Below are positions 18,497 to 26,834 of a stretch of DNA of 64,000 bases, one piece after another. The first letter of the stretch is position 1; each line of letters begins with the position of its first letter. Position numbers and translations under genes: made by a program. The DNA comes from Alphaproteobacteria bacterium UBA1908 (lineage in GTDB: Bacteria > Pseudomonadota > Alphaproteobacteria > Caedimonadales > UBA1908). The notes under the pieces are model-generated. The model was not told the DNA's origin and did not search any database. It worked only from the letters and a program-made list of their open reading frames with translations. The DNA lies in NCBI GenBank assembly GCA_002337525.1, contig DDGG01000003.1:5408-69407 (forward strand), given 5' to 3'.

Positions 18497-19237
18497 TTAG
18501 TTTGATGATGAACGGGTTGCTTCTTTAAACGAATCAAGATGCCTGTCCAGTTCAACACGGGCATTAGCTACTGAGTCTTCGGCACCTGCAAGAGCCGTTG
18601 CAGAAGCTTCAACAGAGAAAAACTTTTCAACCCCGATAAAACTCAAAGTTGGTTTTAAATAAGGTACAACGTGGTCATACTCGGTTCCGAAATAGTTACC
18701 TCCACAGGCAGCAACAACCATCACCGGACGGTCTTTGACCAGGCCTTCGACACCGTGATCCGTAAATTGGAATGTTTGGCCAGCACGCGTGACCGCATCA
18801 ATCCAAAGCTTAAGTGACACGGGTACAGTGAAGTTCTGCATGGGTGTTGAAATAACAATCGCATCCGAAGATTTTAGTTGTCTCACAAGTTTTGAGGAAA
18901 CAGCTTCATATGCTTCTTCTTCAGGTGTTTTTGGGTCGCAAGTGAAAACACTTCCAATCGTTGATTCAGTGACCCGCGGGGGAGTATTGAGTTCCAGGTC
19001 AAGCTCTTCAACATCATAGTAGCCCGGGAATCTTGCCTGAAGACCATCGACAAAATGTTTTGCCAGCTTCCTTGAAAAAGAAGTTTTTAATGGATTTGGG
19101 CTTGAGTGAACCACAAGAAGTTTTTTAGTAAGTTGCATACCTTCCTCCATTAATGTGCGGGCTGCGCTTGCTTCCGAAGAAGTACTTGTTAGTATTGATG
19201 TTAGAAATCCAAAAAATATTATATTGAATATTTTCAT
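18497..19237 (-). CDS. FMN-dependent NADH-azoreductase-like flavodoxin-fold protein with optional signal peptide
   Basis: Flavodoxin-fold quinone/azo reductase. KKLLVVHSSPNP is the N-terminal phosphate-binding strand-loop, STPMQNFTVPVSLKLWID the AzoR hallmark, and ACGGNYFG the FMN-contacting loop. The longest frame begins with an export-signal-like segment (MKIFNIIFFGFLTSILTSTS...EASA) and has GGAG eight bases upstream. An internal ATG at 19138 is preceded by GGAGGAAGGT at ideal distance and gives the normal cytosolic N-terminus. Both forms look translatable. The enzyme needs FMN and is normally cytoplasmic, so the short form is the safer reading. Confidence 0.85.
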   Translation of the reverse strand: MKIFNIIFFGFLTSILTSTSSEASAARTLMEEGMQLTKKLLVVHSSPNPLKTSFSRKLAKHFVDGLQARFPGYYDVEELDLELNTPPRVTESTIGSVFTCDPKTPEEEAYEAVSSKLVRQLKSSDAIVISTPMQNFTVPVSLKLWIDAVTRAGQTFQFTDHGVEGLVKDRPVMVVAACGGNYFGTEYDHVVPYLKPTLSFIGVEKFFSVEASATALAGAEDSVANARVELDRHLDSFKEATRSSSN

Positions 19238-19316
19238 TTTATTGTCTCCGTAATGTTTAATAAATTAATTGAATAATTATAAAAATGTAAAAATCAAATA
19301 GTCTTAAATTAAAAAA

Positions 19317-19970
19317 TCAAATAGCCTCCTTTTGTTTTGGTATTAACAATTTGTTGCGAAAATAAAGTATGTTGTTTTGATTGAATGTTTCTCCCATATC
19401 CCCGGTTTTTATGCCGAGAGTGAAAGCAAATTCTTTTAAAGAAAGACTGCTGCTGCTTTTGAGGGCATCGAAGATAAAGGTTTGGGGATTATCCTGATAA
19501 AAAGTTCCCCAGGTATCACCAGCTGGCACACTGGATTCATAGGCTTCTGCCAGGTAGTGCTTGGAAAAATTCAGGCTATCAAAAATTGATCGCACCTTGT
19601 TTGTGATTGTCACAAGAGCATAGGGTGTGTTTTTCTCTTTAAGAATATAAGGCAACAGCTTGTAAAGCTTGTATCCAAATCCTTTTCTAAGAGAAATACA
19701 GGTTCCCACTTCGACACTGACAAGATCACCGCGATGGTCGACTTCTTCATTGAGAGGTCGTTCTAAATAATACTCGGAAAAAAGAGGTTTTTGTCGACGG
19801 TACGTTAACCCGAAACTGGCCAATAAAGTGCCGTTTTCATGTAAATAAATGAATTCATCCGGACTGGGTTTGATACGTGCGCCGTAAGCTTCCTCGTATA
19901 TCTGTTGAGAGCATATTTTGATTGCTTCTCCAAAGGGAGAGTCAAAGGGGGCTGATTTTATTTCATGCAT
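19317..19970 (-). CDS. Thermostable-hemolysin-family (GNAT-like) protein
   Basis: 217 aa. The run SEYYLERPL, SVEVGTCISL, YALVTITNKVRSIFDSL and DTWGTFYQDNPQ follows the order of conserved blocks of the thermostable hemolysin family: E-x-YL, E-V-G, T-x-T-x-x-x-R, WG-x-YY-x-x-P. Despite the historical name, the fold is thought to be acetyltransferase-like, so an acyl-transfer role is plausible; haemolytic activity should not be assumed. It overlaps the upstream ligase gene by eight bases, so it is the third gene of a TauD-ligase-hemolysin operon. No signal peptide is visible. Confidence 0.7.
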   Translation of the reverse strand: MHEIKSAPFDSPFGEAIKICSQQIYEEAYGARIKPSPDEFIYLHENGTLLASFGLTYRRQKPLFSEYYLERPLNEEVDHRGDLVSVEVGTCISLRKGFGYKLYKLLPYILKEKNTPYALVTITNKVRSIFDSLNFSKHYLAEAYESSVPAGDTWGTFYQDNPQTFIFDALKSSSSLSLKEFAFTLGIKTGDMGETFNQNNILYFRNKLLIPKQKEAI

Positions 19971-21423
19971 TTTTAATGTACTCCTTATGAAGTAAAGTCC
20001 TTTTCGGACGGCCTGTGACAGTGAAGTATTTTTTATAGAAATGATCTGAATTATTGATGCACAAAAGATCTCTTATTTTGGCAAAACCGGGGAGCTCCTG
20101 ATTAACGTTATCAATAATTTTTTCTATATTTTTTCCCTTGGATAGAATAATGGCTGTGATGAAATCCTGTCCTTCCCCAAGAATAATGGAGTCTTTGATT
20201 TCACTATATTTTTTAAGCTTTGACTCGACCCATTCTGGGCTGATATTTCGGGCATTTGACAGGGTAATCAGATTCTTCCTTCGCCCTTTGATTATCAGGT
20301 GCTGGTCTTTGTCAACGTCAACGAGATCTCCTGTGTGGAGATATCCCTGTGAATCGATTTCACAGCTGCTGTCATCTGTTTTAAAGTATCCTGCACACAG
20401 GGATTTTCCTTTAAGAAGAAGCTCTCCCTTGACTATTTTATAAGAGAGATGAGGGAGAATTTTACCCGCGCTGCCAATCTTATAATTTTGAGGTGTGTTG
20501 ATGCTTACAACTGAAGTTGTTTCACTAAGCCCATAACCTTCGTAAACAAGAATCCCTTTATCGTGAAGATCGCCTAGTGTATCGTGATTGACTTTGGCCC
20601 CTCCAGTGATGAAATATGCTTGTTTCGGGATACCTTCTAAAGAAGGTAACTGATTAAGTGTTTCCAAAATATTGGGTGCCAAGTACATGAAATTTGGCTG
20701 AGCCTTTATCATGAGGTCTAAATAAACATGGTTATTTTCCTCAAAAGATCCAAATTCTTTCACAGACTCGGGAAGTATTGTTAAAGAGCCCTCTGTGAAA
20801 AGAGTTAAATAAATGGCGAAAACCTGTTCGACCAGTAAAGACATAGGACAAATTGATAAATACTGGAGGTTTCTTTTTGGAAAGACCTCTATCAGGGAAT
20901 CAATTAATGTGCTTAATGCACTTTCCTGAATCAAAACCCCCTTGGGCTCAGATGTTGTTCCTGACGTATGGATAATTTTAACAATATCATCAGGAATACA
21001 ATGGTGCTGGGAAGGATTAATTGTTGTTAAATCAAATGCCTCTTTTTGATTAATATTAATCACTGGTTTTTGGGGCAGAATTTTCTGAAGACGTTCACTA
21101 TCCTTGTTCGATCTTGTCAGAACAATATCAACATTCTTTAAAAGAGAGTGAATTTGGTCATTGTCAAATTCAAGAGGAACAGGTAACGATACGGACTGAT
21201 TTGCCAGGCACATTAGATCAGCCACGACAAACTCGTAGCTAGTTTTCATGGCAATCCCGACAATGAGATGTCGTAACGTTGGTAAACCGCTTGCCAAAAG
21301 TTTTGTTTTAAGGCTTTCCATATCCTCTAAAACGTTGGCACGTGTTTTAGTACCAGTATCAGAAAAAATCCAGGGTTTACTTTCTTTTTTCTGCAGCTTA
21401 TGAAGAATTTGATCTGAAAACAT
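19963..21423 (-). CDS. AMP-dependent acyl/aryl ligase (ANL superfamily)
   Basis: Adenylate-forming enzyme, 486 aa. HTSGTTSEPKG (about 152-162) is the phosphate-binding loop, YEGYGLSETTS the A5 motif, and YLHTGDLVDVD with the hinge KGRRKNLI the A7-A8 region. Downstream, TGRPKRTLL (about 471-478) aligns with the A10 motif, where the near-invariant catalytic lysine appears as Arg472. The family activates carboxylic acids to acyl-AMP; no carrier-protein gene is adjacent. It is sandwiched between the oxygenase gene (one-base overlap) and the hemolysin-family gene (eight-base overlap), so the three products probably act together. Substrate unknown. Confidence 0.85.
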   Translation of the reverse strand: MFSDQILHKLQKKESKPWIFSDTGTKTRANVLEDMESLKTKLLASGLPTLRHLIVGIAMKTSYEFVVADLMCLANQSVSLPVPLEFDNDQIHSLLKNVDIVLTRSNKDSERLQKILPQKPVININQKEAFDLTTINPSQHHCIPDDIVKIIHTSGTTSEPKGVLIQESALSTLIDSLIEVFPKRNLQYLSICPMSLLVEQVFAIYLTLFTEGSLTILPESVKEFGSFEENNHVYLDLMIKAQPNFMYLAPNILETLNQLPSLEGIPKQAYFITGGAKVNHDTLGDLHDKGILVYEGYGLSETTSVVSINTPQNYKIGSAGKILPHLSYKIVKGELLLKGKSLCAGYFKTDDSSCEIDSQGYLHTGDLVDVDKDQHLIIKGRRKNLITLSNARNISPEWVESKLKKYSEIKDSIILGEGQDFITAIILSKGKNIEKIIDNVNQELPGFAKIRDLLCINNSDHFYKKYFTVTGRPKRTLLHKEYIKNA

Positions 21424-22316
21424 TATAGATATCCTTGTCCACCATAAATTTGCCGTGAAGGATCGAGAATATTCTCTCGTCCATGCATGACGCGATGATT
21501 GTTCACAACAACAACATCTCCGTCTTCAAGGTCGAGAGGATGTGTCTCTTTCTCGCAAATTCTTGTGATTGTGCTAATGATTCGGGGGTCAATTTGGCTC
21601 CCGTCAGACCAGGTCACCACTGGTATTTCATAATTAACAGAGGGCGCCAGAATGCTATGGGCATGCACTTTTTTCTTTGACAGTTTATCAGTATAGACAA
21701 CATATTTCTGGACTCTCCATTCAATATCTCCGTTGTCTTTTGGTATGATTTTCACGTGATCAGGAAGAAAGGGCAGGATCTCGTGAACGGAAGAAATAGT
21801 TCGACCAAGTTCAGTAGAAAAATATTTTTTCCACATAGCTTTTTCGATGCGCCTTGTATACATGATCTGCCGATCTTCAAGCTGTTGGCGAATATCATGC
21901 GGTAACTTGTAAATAATTCTGGCACCATCACAATAAGTCGTGCGAGAGCTTATTTGGGGTGCTTTTTTACAGTAAAAAAACTGTAAATCCGGTATAAATG
22001 GGGCATTCCCGTTTTCAAGATGTAGTCCCATAGAGACTTCCCCGGCGACAATTTTCTGAGCATTTTTAGATGAGGCTTTTCGGGCCGGATCATTTGTAAC
22101 GCGTGAGCAGATTTTTTCGATAAAACATGAAAATGATTCCAGGGACGTATCAAATCCTTTGAAATGTAAAAGACCGTATTCACCAAGTGATTGGAGAACA
22201 AATTCTTTTTCTATATTTTCCAGACCATTCTTCTTATTACCAAAAAAGAATTTCAAAGAATTGTTATTTTCTAGAGCTTCTTCGTCTAAAAGAGAAGCAT
22301 TTGAAATAGTAGACAT
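21423..22316 (-). CDS. TauD/TfdA-like Fe(II)/2-oxoglutarate oxygenase
   Basis: 297 aa. GLHLEN supplies the proximal His99 and Glu101 (the H-x-D/E iron ligands). The C-terminal MHGRENILDPSR gives the distal His278 and, ten residues on, Arg288 for 2-oxoglutarate, the normal TauD spacing. The middle region (YCDGARIIYKLP) also fits the clavaminate synthase/TauD fold. The enzyme class hydroxylates or desaturates small substrates. It is first in an operon with the AMP ligase and hemolysin-family protein. Its leader contains a terminator-like hairpin about 40 bases before the start codon. Confidence 0.8.
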   Translation of the reverse strand: MSTISNASLLDEEALENNNSLKFFFGNKKNGLENIEKEFVLQSLGEYGLLHFKGFDTSLESFSCFIEKICSRVTNDPARKASSKNAQKIVAGEVSMGLHLENGNAPFIPDLQFFYCKKAPQISSRTTYCDGARIIYKLPHDIRQQLEDRQIMYTRRIEKAMWKKYFSTELGRTISSVHEILPFLPDHVKIIPKDNGDIEWRVQKYVVYTDKLSKKKVHAHSILAPSVNYEIPVVTWSDGSQIDPRIISTITRICEKETHPLDLEDGDVVVVNNHRVMHGRENILDPSRQIYGGQGYL

Positions 22317-22355
22317 TGTTCATATTCCTATTCTTAAGAGATTAAGAGCCTCCTG

Positions 22356-22383
22356 AAAAAGCCCCCCCATATAGTGAGGGGGC
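22356..22383 (-). terminator. Terminator-like hairpin in the leader of the TauD-ligase-hemolysin operon
   Basis: GCCCCC/GGGGGC stem at 22361-22383 followed on the minus strand by five T (22356-22360). It points towards the operon and ends only 40 bases before the oxygenase ATG. It is therefore either an attenuator of the operon or the end of a short upstream transcript. Confidence 0.6.
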
Positions 22384-22401
22384 AAGTTCTATCAAGGGAG
22401 G

Positions 22402-22434
22402 AAAGCCAACATTGGGGTTGTGCTGGCTTTTTTT
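22402..22434 (+). terminator. Second hairpin with T-run on the plus strand
   Basis: AAAGCCA (22402-22408) pairs with TGGCTTT (22424-22430), followed on the plus strand by a run of seven T. No plus-strand gene lies just upstream. It may stop antisense transcription or, read on the minus strand, form part of a leader structure with the neighbouring hairpin. Confidence 0.4.
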
Positions 22435-23017
22435 CCTGAGCTGTTTGGCACAGGAAACTGCTTGAAAAATCAAATTTGCTTAAAGACTGTTCAATTAATA
22501 AATTTTTTTGTCAAAAATCCCATAATAAACCTCCGGCTAATTAAGTAACCTTCAAATATAATGTAACCTGTTTGACTTAGTTTTTTAATTGATGAACTTT
22601 TGTTCTTATAGACAAGATAGTAGGCTTAATAACAATTTTAAATCCGTGTAAATTACGGAAGTAATAATCTCCCATTTGTCGTGTTGACTTTTTAAAGGTA
22701 ACCATAGGTTTTTGTCGTTAAAATATTGAAATATAATTGTTTTTTTATTTGTTGTGCTGACGAGATGAGAGTCATTGGACTTATATCAACATAGAAATTT
22801 TCATAATAAATTTTAACTTTAAAAATAAGCATTATTTATCGACAAAGTGACATTTTTAGAGTTTCCACTAATTTGATAAAGAAATGATATAAAAAAATTA
22901 ATTCAGGAAAATGGTCTTTAAAAAATTATAAATAACAAAAATTGTCATAATTAAGCGATTTTTTAAGTAAAATAAATTCAATATATCTTTTTTGGATATA
23001 AATTTGTTGAAAAAAAC

Positions 23018-23046
23018 TTGCAATGCAATTCTGAAATGACTATATG
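23018..23046 (+). promoter_or_regulatory. Candidate promoter of the 1050-residue secreted protein
   Basis: TTGCAA (23018-23023) and TATATG (23041-23046) are spaced by 17 bases, giving a predicted start of transcription near 23053. The leader would be about 28 bases and contains no recognisable Shine-Dalgarno site before ATG 23081. Confidence 0.5.
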
Positions 23047-23080
23047 TCCAGATTGGAGATTATAAGTTTTTTTTAATTTA

Positions 23081-26000
23081 ATGAAGAAGATAAGATTTTT
23101 TACAGCAGCCCTTTTGACATCGAGTGTTATTACTGGAACGCCAGTTTTAGCCAGTTCTTCCGAACACCTGGACGATTTAATTCGTGCAGCCTCTTCTTCT
23201 GGTCCGTCAAAACCCCTTCTACGAGAAATGCTTGAAACGGGTCGTGCATATTCCGAGCAGAAAATTAGAGATAAAGTCGTTAATGGGGCTTGTCTTTTAA
23301 ATGATTTTCGTCAGGGTGATTTAACCCCTATAGCTGGATTTTCTGTTGATTATTTGATGGCAACCCTTACAGGGCAACAAGATGTTCTTCTTTTGGGGAA
23401 ATCATCTGATGAGTATAATGAAGTGGCTCTCTTAAAAAGTGCGGATGCCCTGGCGGACCACTTTTTAAGAGAGCTTGTCGCAAAAGATGGATCATCTTAT
23501 GGGGTTGTTCGGGAGACAGGCCAGCATGTTTCTATCTATCAAAATAAATCAGTGACGCGTCTTTTGGCAGAAAGCGTTTTGCCGGGTGATTTACCGCTTC
23601 GAAATCTTTTTCTGGCTTGTACCAATGTCCGTGTTGTGGACAATTTTTTGCGGGGACAGATCGTTAATGCTTCTTTAAAAATTTTAAAACATCTCGTCCG
23701 CGTGCGTACTGATATGACGTTGAAAGAGGTTGGCGGTAAATTAGTTGTGGGAGGCATTGCCGGAGGAGTTCTTCTTCCAAAGGTTAGCTATGACTTTATG
23801 ACGGCGGAATCAGAAACAGATCTTGCCGAATCATACCGGGAAACTATGTACCCGATTTGGGAAGCTCTGGGACCTTATGTGGTCCATGAACTAAGATCCT
23901 ACACTAAAAGCCTGGTAAAGGCTGCTTCTCAAAAAGCACTGGATTTCGCAGATTCAAAAATGCGTGCCGGGGTGATAACCCTTTCAGGTACCGCCACAGG
24001 GGTGGTCACATATGGCCTGGGTACAGGATTGGAATATGTAGGTCCTTCTGTGCCTTATATTGGTTTGCCCCTTTCCTGGGCTGGGTCAATGATTAAGACA
24101 AATTTTCCTGTTTTGGGGTATGTTGCCGGAGGCTTTTTTGGAGATTCGGCAACTTACAGCTTTAAAAGCGCGATGGAGGGGCGCCTTGATAATTTCGCAG
24201 ATTATGTTGCGTATCTTGCCTTTGACTACCAACAGGAAGAGCATGCCCTTTTTGGCTTAAACCCTGATCCAAGTGATGTTGAGCTTGCTCTTTTCAGGGA
24301 TGATTATGAGTTACGTCGACGTTTACGGGACGAGCATTACTTTCTTGAAGCCATTCAGAAATTTGCCCAGGGAGAGGAAACTTTCGTTCAAGCTGCTTTA
24401 AAAGTCCTTGATGGGGGTGCAAGAAATCTGCTCTCTTACTTTGTAACGCACCAGGGTGCCGATATTGAAACGGCCCTTAATGAGACTGAAACGCGCGAAT
24501 CTATGCTTGGGGGGCATATCAGACGCCCTGATTTCAAGAAACGGGCAGGTCAGACGAATGCTCTTAGATGTCTTTTGGCAGCAGAGGGAACATCCCTGAA
24601 AGAAGATGTTACCAGGTACCCATCGTATGCTGTACGGATCCGACAAATACAATCTCTTGAAGCAGCCGATGCGTTAGAGGTTGAAAAGGCCCTTTCCAGC
24701 CATCGTAGGGCTGTCGAGACTCTGGAGTATTTGTCCTGGGAACTTGGTGCGGAATGCACAGGTAAAGATGACGCTGCTTTTAGGGTTTTATTAGAATTAA
24801 CCCCTTTTGAGCAGGATCTTTTGATTGAAATAAGGGAATGGGGTATTACCTGGGATCTTAAGGAAATGTTATCCGGGGCAAAACTTGATCTTGATAAAGA
24901 AGAAGATATCGACACTTTCAAACGACATGTGAAGCAATATATTGCCGGTCATAATCAAAAAAAGATGGAAGAATATAGTGCAGCGCATTCTGGGGAGATT
25001 GAATCATTAAGGACTCATTCCCTTGGGGAAGGAGCAAGTGATCTTGATCTTGTGACCCTTCATAAAGCTTTACAATTGCCAGAGAATGCGTCTGTTAAAG
25101 CGTCTCTTTTGTCTTCTGTAGACGGGGCGGCTATTGAACGTCTTGAAGCCACTGAACACACAATTATCCAGGGATATTATCAGGACATTGTTGCTTTCCA
25201 AAAGGGACGTAAACTTGGAGATATCTTGAAAGATAACCTGATTACAAAAGGTGTTGTTGAGAAGGTTAAGGCTTCTATTTTAGAAGAGATTACCGGGCAA
25301 ACCCCAGATCTCAGGTTTATTCAGGGACGTGTTGGAAGGCTTGTCAGCCAAGATCCTGTTTATCAGGCTTTAAGGAATGCAATTAAGGCGACAATTGAGG
25401 AAAGTACCGACCTTAAAGAAGCTGTTAACCAGAACTTTAATGATCAGAGGCGTCTTTTTCTGGGGGATATTGTACACCAGATCATGAGTGAGCATAGTGC
25501 AGCTCTGTCCGTCGGAGGTAGTTCAAGTTCTTCCGGAGAGATGAGAGAAGATGCCAGTGATTGGGAATTAATCAGCCCTTCTGTTGTTCGTGATCCTCAA
25601 GAAGAAAACTTGTTAGGTGATGCTCTGGATCAAGCTGTCGGAGAAAGTCCCTCAGCAGATGTAAAAGTTGAGAGCAGTAGTTTCTGGAATTTGAACAGCT
25701 GGTGGTCTTCCAGCCCATCTGGAAAAGGGGTGGAAGAAGGCGAGGGAGAGGTTTCTAAAGTCCTGACAGATGAAGGTTCTGAATCCGGAAAATCGGTGGA
25801 AGAGCTTGCACTTGAAAGTCTGATGGTGCAAAGGCTAGCCGAAGATTTGCAAGAATTTAAATCATACGACCGGAGTTCTTTCGGACGGGGCCTGATCAAC
25901 TTGATTCAGGTTATTAAAGAAATCCGCCAAGCGGAATCTTCAAGTGCAGCAAGCTCTGCCAGTGCCGGCTTTTTAAGCGATGTTCCGGAAAAGCTTTCTG

Positions 26001-26233
26001 ATGAGGAGTTAAGAATTCTTCACGCAAAAATTCATGAAACCAAAGAGGCACGGATTCTTGGTGATGAGACGTTATGGGATTTTTATAAAACCTATCAGAA
26101 AGAAATTCTGACTTTTAAGTCTCTTATGAATGAGAACCCTGAGGCCAAGAAGGGTGTTTTTTATGGTTTGAAAGACGTTATTGAAGCGTTAAAAGCCCAT
26201 AACCAAAGAATTTTAAACAGGATTATTTATTAA
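23081..26233 (+). CDS. Large secreted Ser-rich protein, unknown function (effector-like)
   Basis: I do not recognise a family. The N-terminus (MKKIRFFTAALLTSSVI...PVLASS) is a standard Sec signal peptide with cleavage near residue 25. Residues about 220-245 and 300-355 contain Gly-rich hydrophobic stretches (GGIAGGVLLP; GLGTGLEYVG; GYVAGGFFGD) that could insert into a membrane. The remainder is largely helical and charged. Residues about 805-900 are a low-complexity linker with serine runs and paired Trp (SVGGSSSSSGEM; SSFWNLNSWWSSS). There is no catalytic motif, repeat array or C-terminal outer-membrane signature that I can identify. Its own promoter and the following small secreted genes suggest a locus of exported, host-directed proteins; that is inference. 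Confidence 0.7.
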   Translation: MKKIRFFTAALLTSSVITGTPVLASSSEHLDDLIRAASSSGPSKPLLREMLETGRAYSEQKIRDKVVNGACLLNDFRQGDLTPIAGFSVDYLMATLTGQQDVLLLGKSSDEYNEVALLKSADALADHFLRELVAKDGSSYGVVRETGQHVSIYQNKSVTRLLAESVLPGDLPLRNLFLACTNVRVVDNFLRGQIVNASLKILKHLVRVRTDMTLKEVGGKLVVGGIAGGVLLPKVSYDFMTAESETDLAESYRETMYPIWEALGPYVVHELRSYTKSLVKAASQKALDFADSKMRAGVITLSGTATGVVTYGLGTGLEYVGPSVPYIGLPLSWAGSMIKTNFPVLGYVAGGFFGDSATYSFKSAMEGRLDNFADYVAYLAFDYQQEEHALFGLNPDPSDVELALFRDDYELRRRLRDEHYFLEAIQKFAQGEETFVQAALKVLDGGARNLLSYFVTHQGADIETALNETETRESMLGGHIRRPDFKKRAGQTNALRCLLAAEGTSLKEDVTRYPSYAVRIRQIQSLEAADALEVEKALSSHRRAVETLEYLSWELGAECTGKDDAAFRVLLELTPFEQDLLIEIREWGITWDLKEMLSGAKLDLDKEEDIDTFKRHVKQYIAGHNQKKMEEYSAAHSGEIESLRTHSLGEGASDLDLVTLHKALQLPENASVKASLLSSVDGAAIERLEATEHTIIQGYYQDIVAFQKGRKLGDILKDNLITKGVVEKVKASILEEITGQTPDLRFIQGRVGRLVSQDPVYQALRNAIKATIEESTDLKEAVNQNFNDQRRLFLGDIVHQIMSEHSAALSVGGSSSSSGEMREDASDWELISPSVVRDPQEENLLGDALDQAVGESPSADVKVESSSFWNLNSWWSSSPSGKGVEEGEGEVSKVLTDEGSESGKSVEELALESLMVQRLAEDLQEFKSYDRSSFGRGLINLIQVIKEIRQAESSSAASSASAGFLSDVPEKLSDEELRILHAKIHETKEARILGDETLWDFYKTYQKEILTFKSLMNENPEAKKGVFYGLKDVIEALKAHNQRILNRIIY

Positions 26234-26364
26234 GATTCTTTGATGGAATTTAGGTGTGCTGTCTTTAAAGATCGCGCCCTGAATCGTTCCTGCTTTTGCC
26301 GGAATGACTAGGTGCTGGTAATGGTTTGCCAGTGGGATTAACTTGAGTAAGAGGAACGAGTCCA

Positions 26365-26712
26365 ATGATTAAAAAAATCATGGTGCTCTCAATCTTGACG
26401 CTTTTTGCACAGCCTGCTTTGGCTGATGCTGACATGTTTGGAAGTATTTGTGGAGAGGATTATTTCTCTCGATCAGTATCTTCTAAAGCTGCCAGTCAAA
26501 GCCCGCAAGCTGTTAGAAAAGCTGATGTTGACGTTGATTATGATTCGGATGATGAAGGTGATACCATCACATCAGCCGTTCAGCAACGTCAGGAGATTGA
26601 AGAAAATATTGGAAAATCCTCTAGTAAAGGGACCTCTTTTTGGTCCTCAACATGGATTGCAGTAGAGACAATCACCCGTAAAGTGGTTGGTTTTGTTAAG
26701 TCTTTGTTCTAG
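26365..26712 (+). CDS. Small secreted acidic protein, unknown function
   Basis: 115 aa. MIKKIMVLSILTLFAQPALA is a signal peptide with a clear A-x-A site. The mature region is short and acidic, with VDVDYDSDDEGD in the middle, followed by a C-terminal amphipathic/hydrophobic stretch (FWSSTWIAVETI...VVGFVKSLF) that could attach to a membrane. GAGGAAC upstream of ATG 26365 is a fair ribosome-binding site. It lies 131 bases after the large secreted protein and has its own terminator. No homologue recognised. Confidence 0.7.
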   Translation: MIKKIMVLSILTLFAQPALADADMFGSICGEDYFSRSVSSKAASQSPQAVRKADVDVDYDSDDEGDTITSAVQQRQEIEENIGKSSSKGTSFWSSTWIAVETITRKVVGFVKSLF

Positions 26713-26727
26713 AGTAAACCCATCTTG

Positions 26728-26756
26728 CAAGGGGGGAATTTCCTCCCTTGTTTTTT
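26728..26756 (+). terminator. Rho-independent terminator
   Basis: CAAGGGGGG pairs with CCTCCCTTG across an AATTT loop (26728-26750), followed by six T. It ends the small secreted-protein transcript. Confidence 0.8.
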
Positions 26757-26834
26757 ATCCCTTTTTCTTTTGTGACGTTAAAAAAAGCTATAAGATATTC
26801 TTGTCTATATTTCTTATTTTAGAAAGCAGTCTAA

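Larger units (their letters stand above)
22317..23080. other. Long AT-rich intergenic region with two hairpins and one promoter
   Basis: 764 bases separate the divergent tauD-like operon and the large secreted-protein gene. The left 120 bases hold two hairpins (listed separately) in the leader of the minus-strand operon. The rest, about 22440-23010, is very AT-rich with no credible ORF on either strand; I see nothing specific in it. A sigma-70-like promoter for the plus-strand gene is at 23018-23046. Confidence 0.5.
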
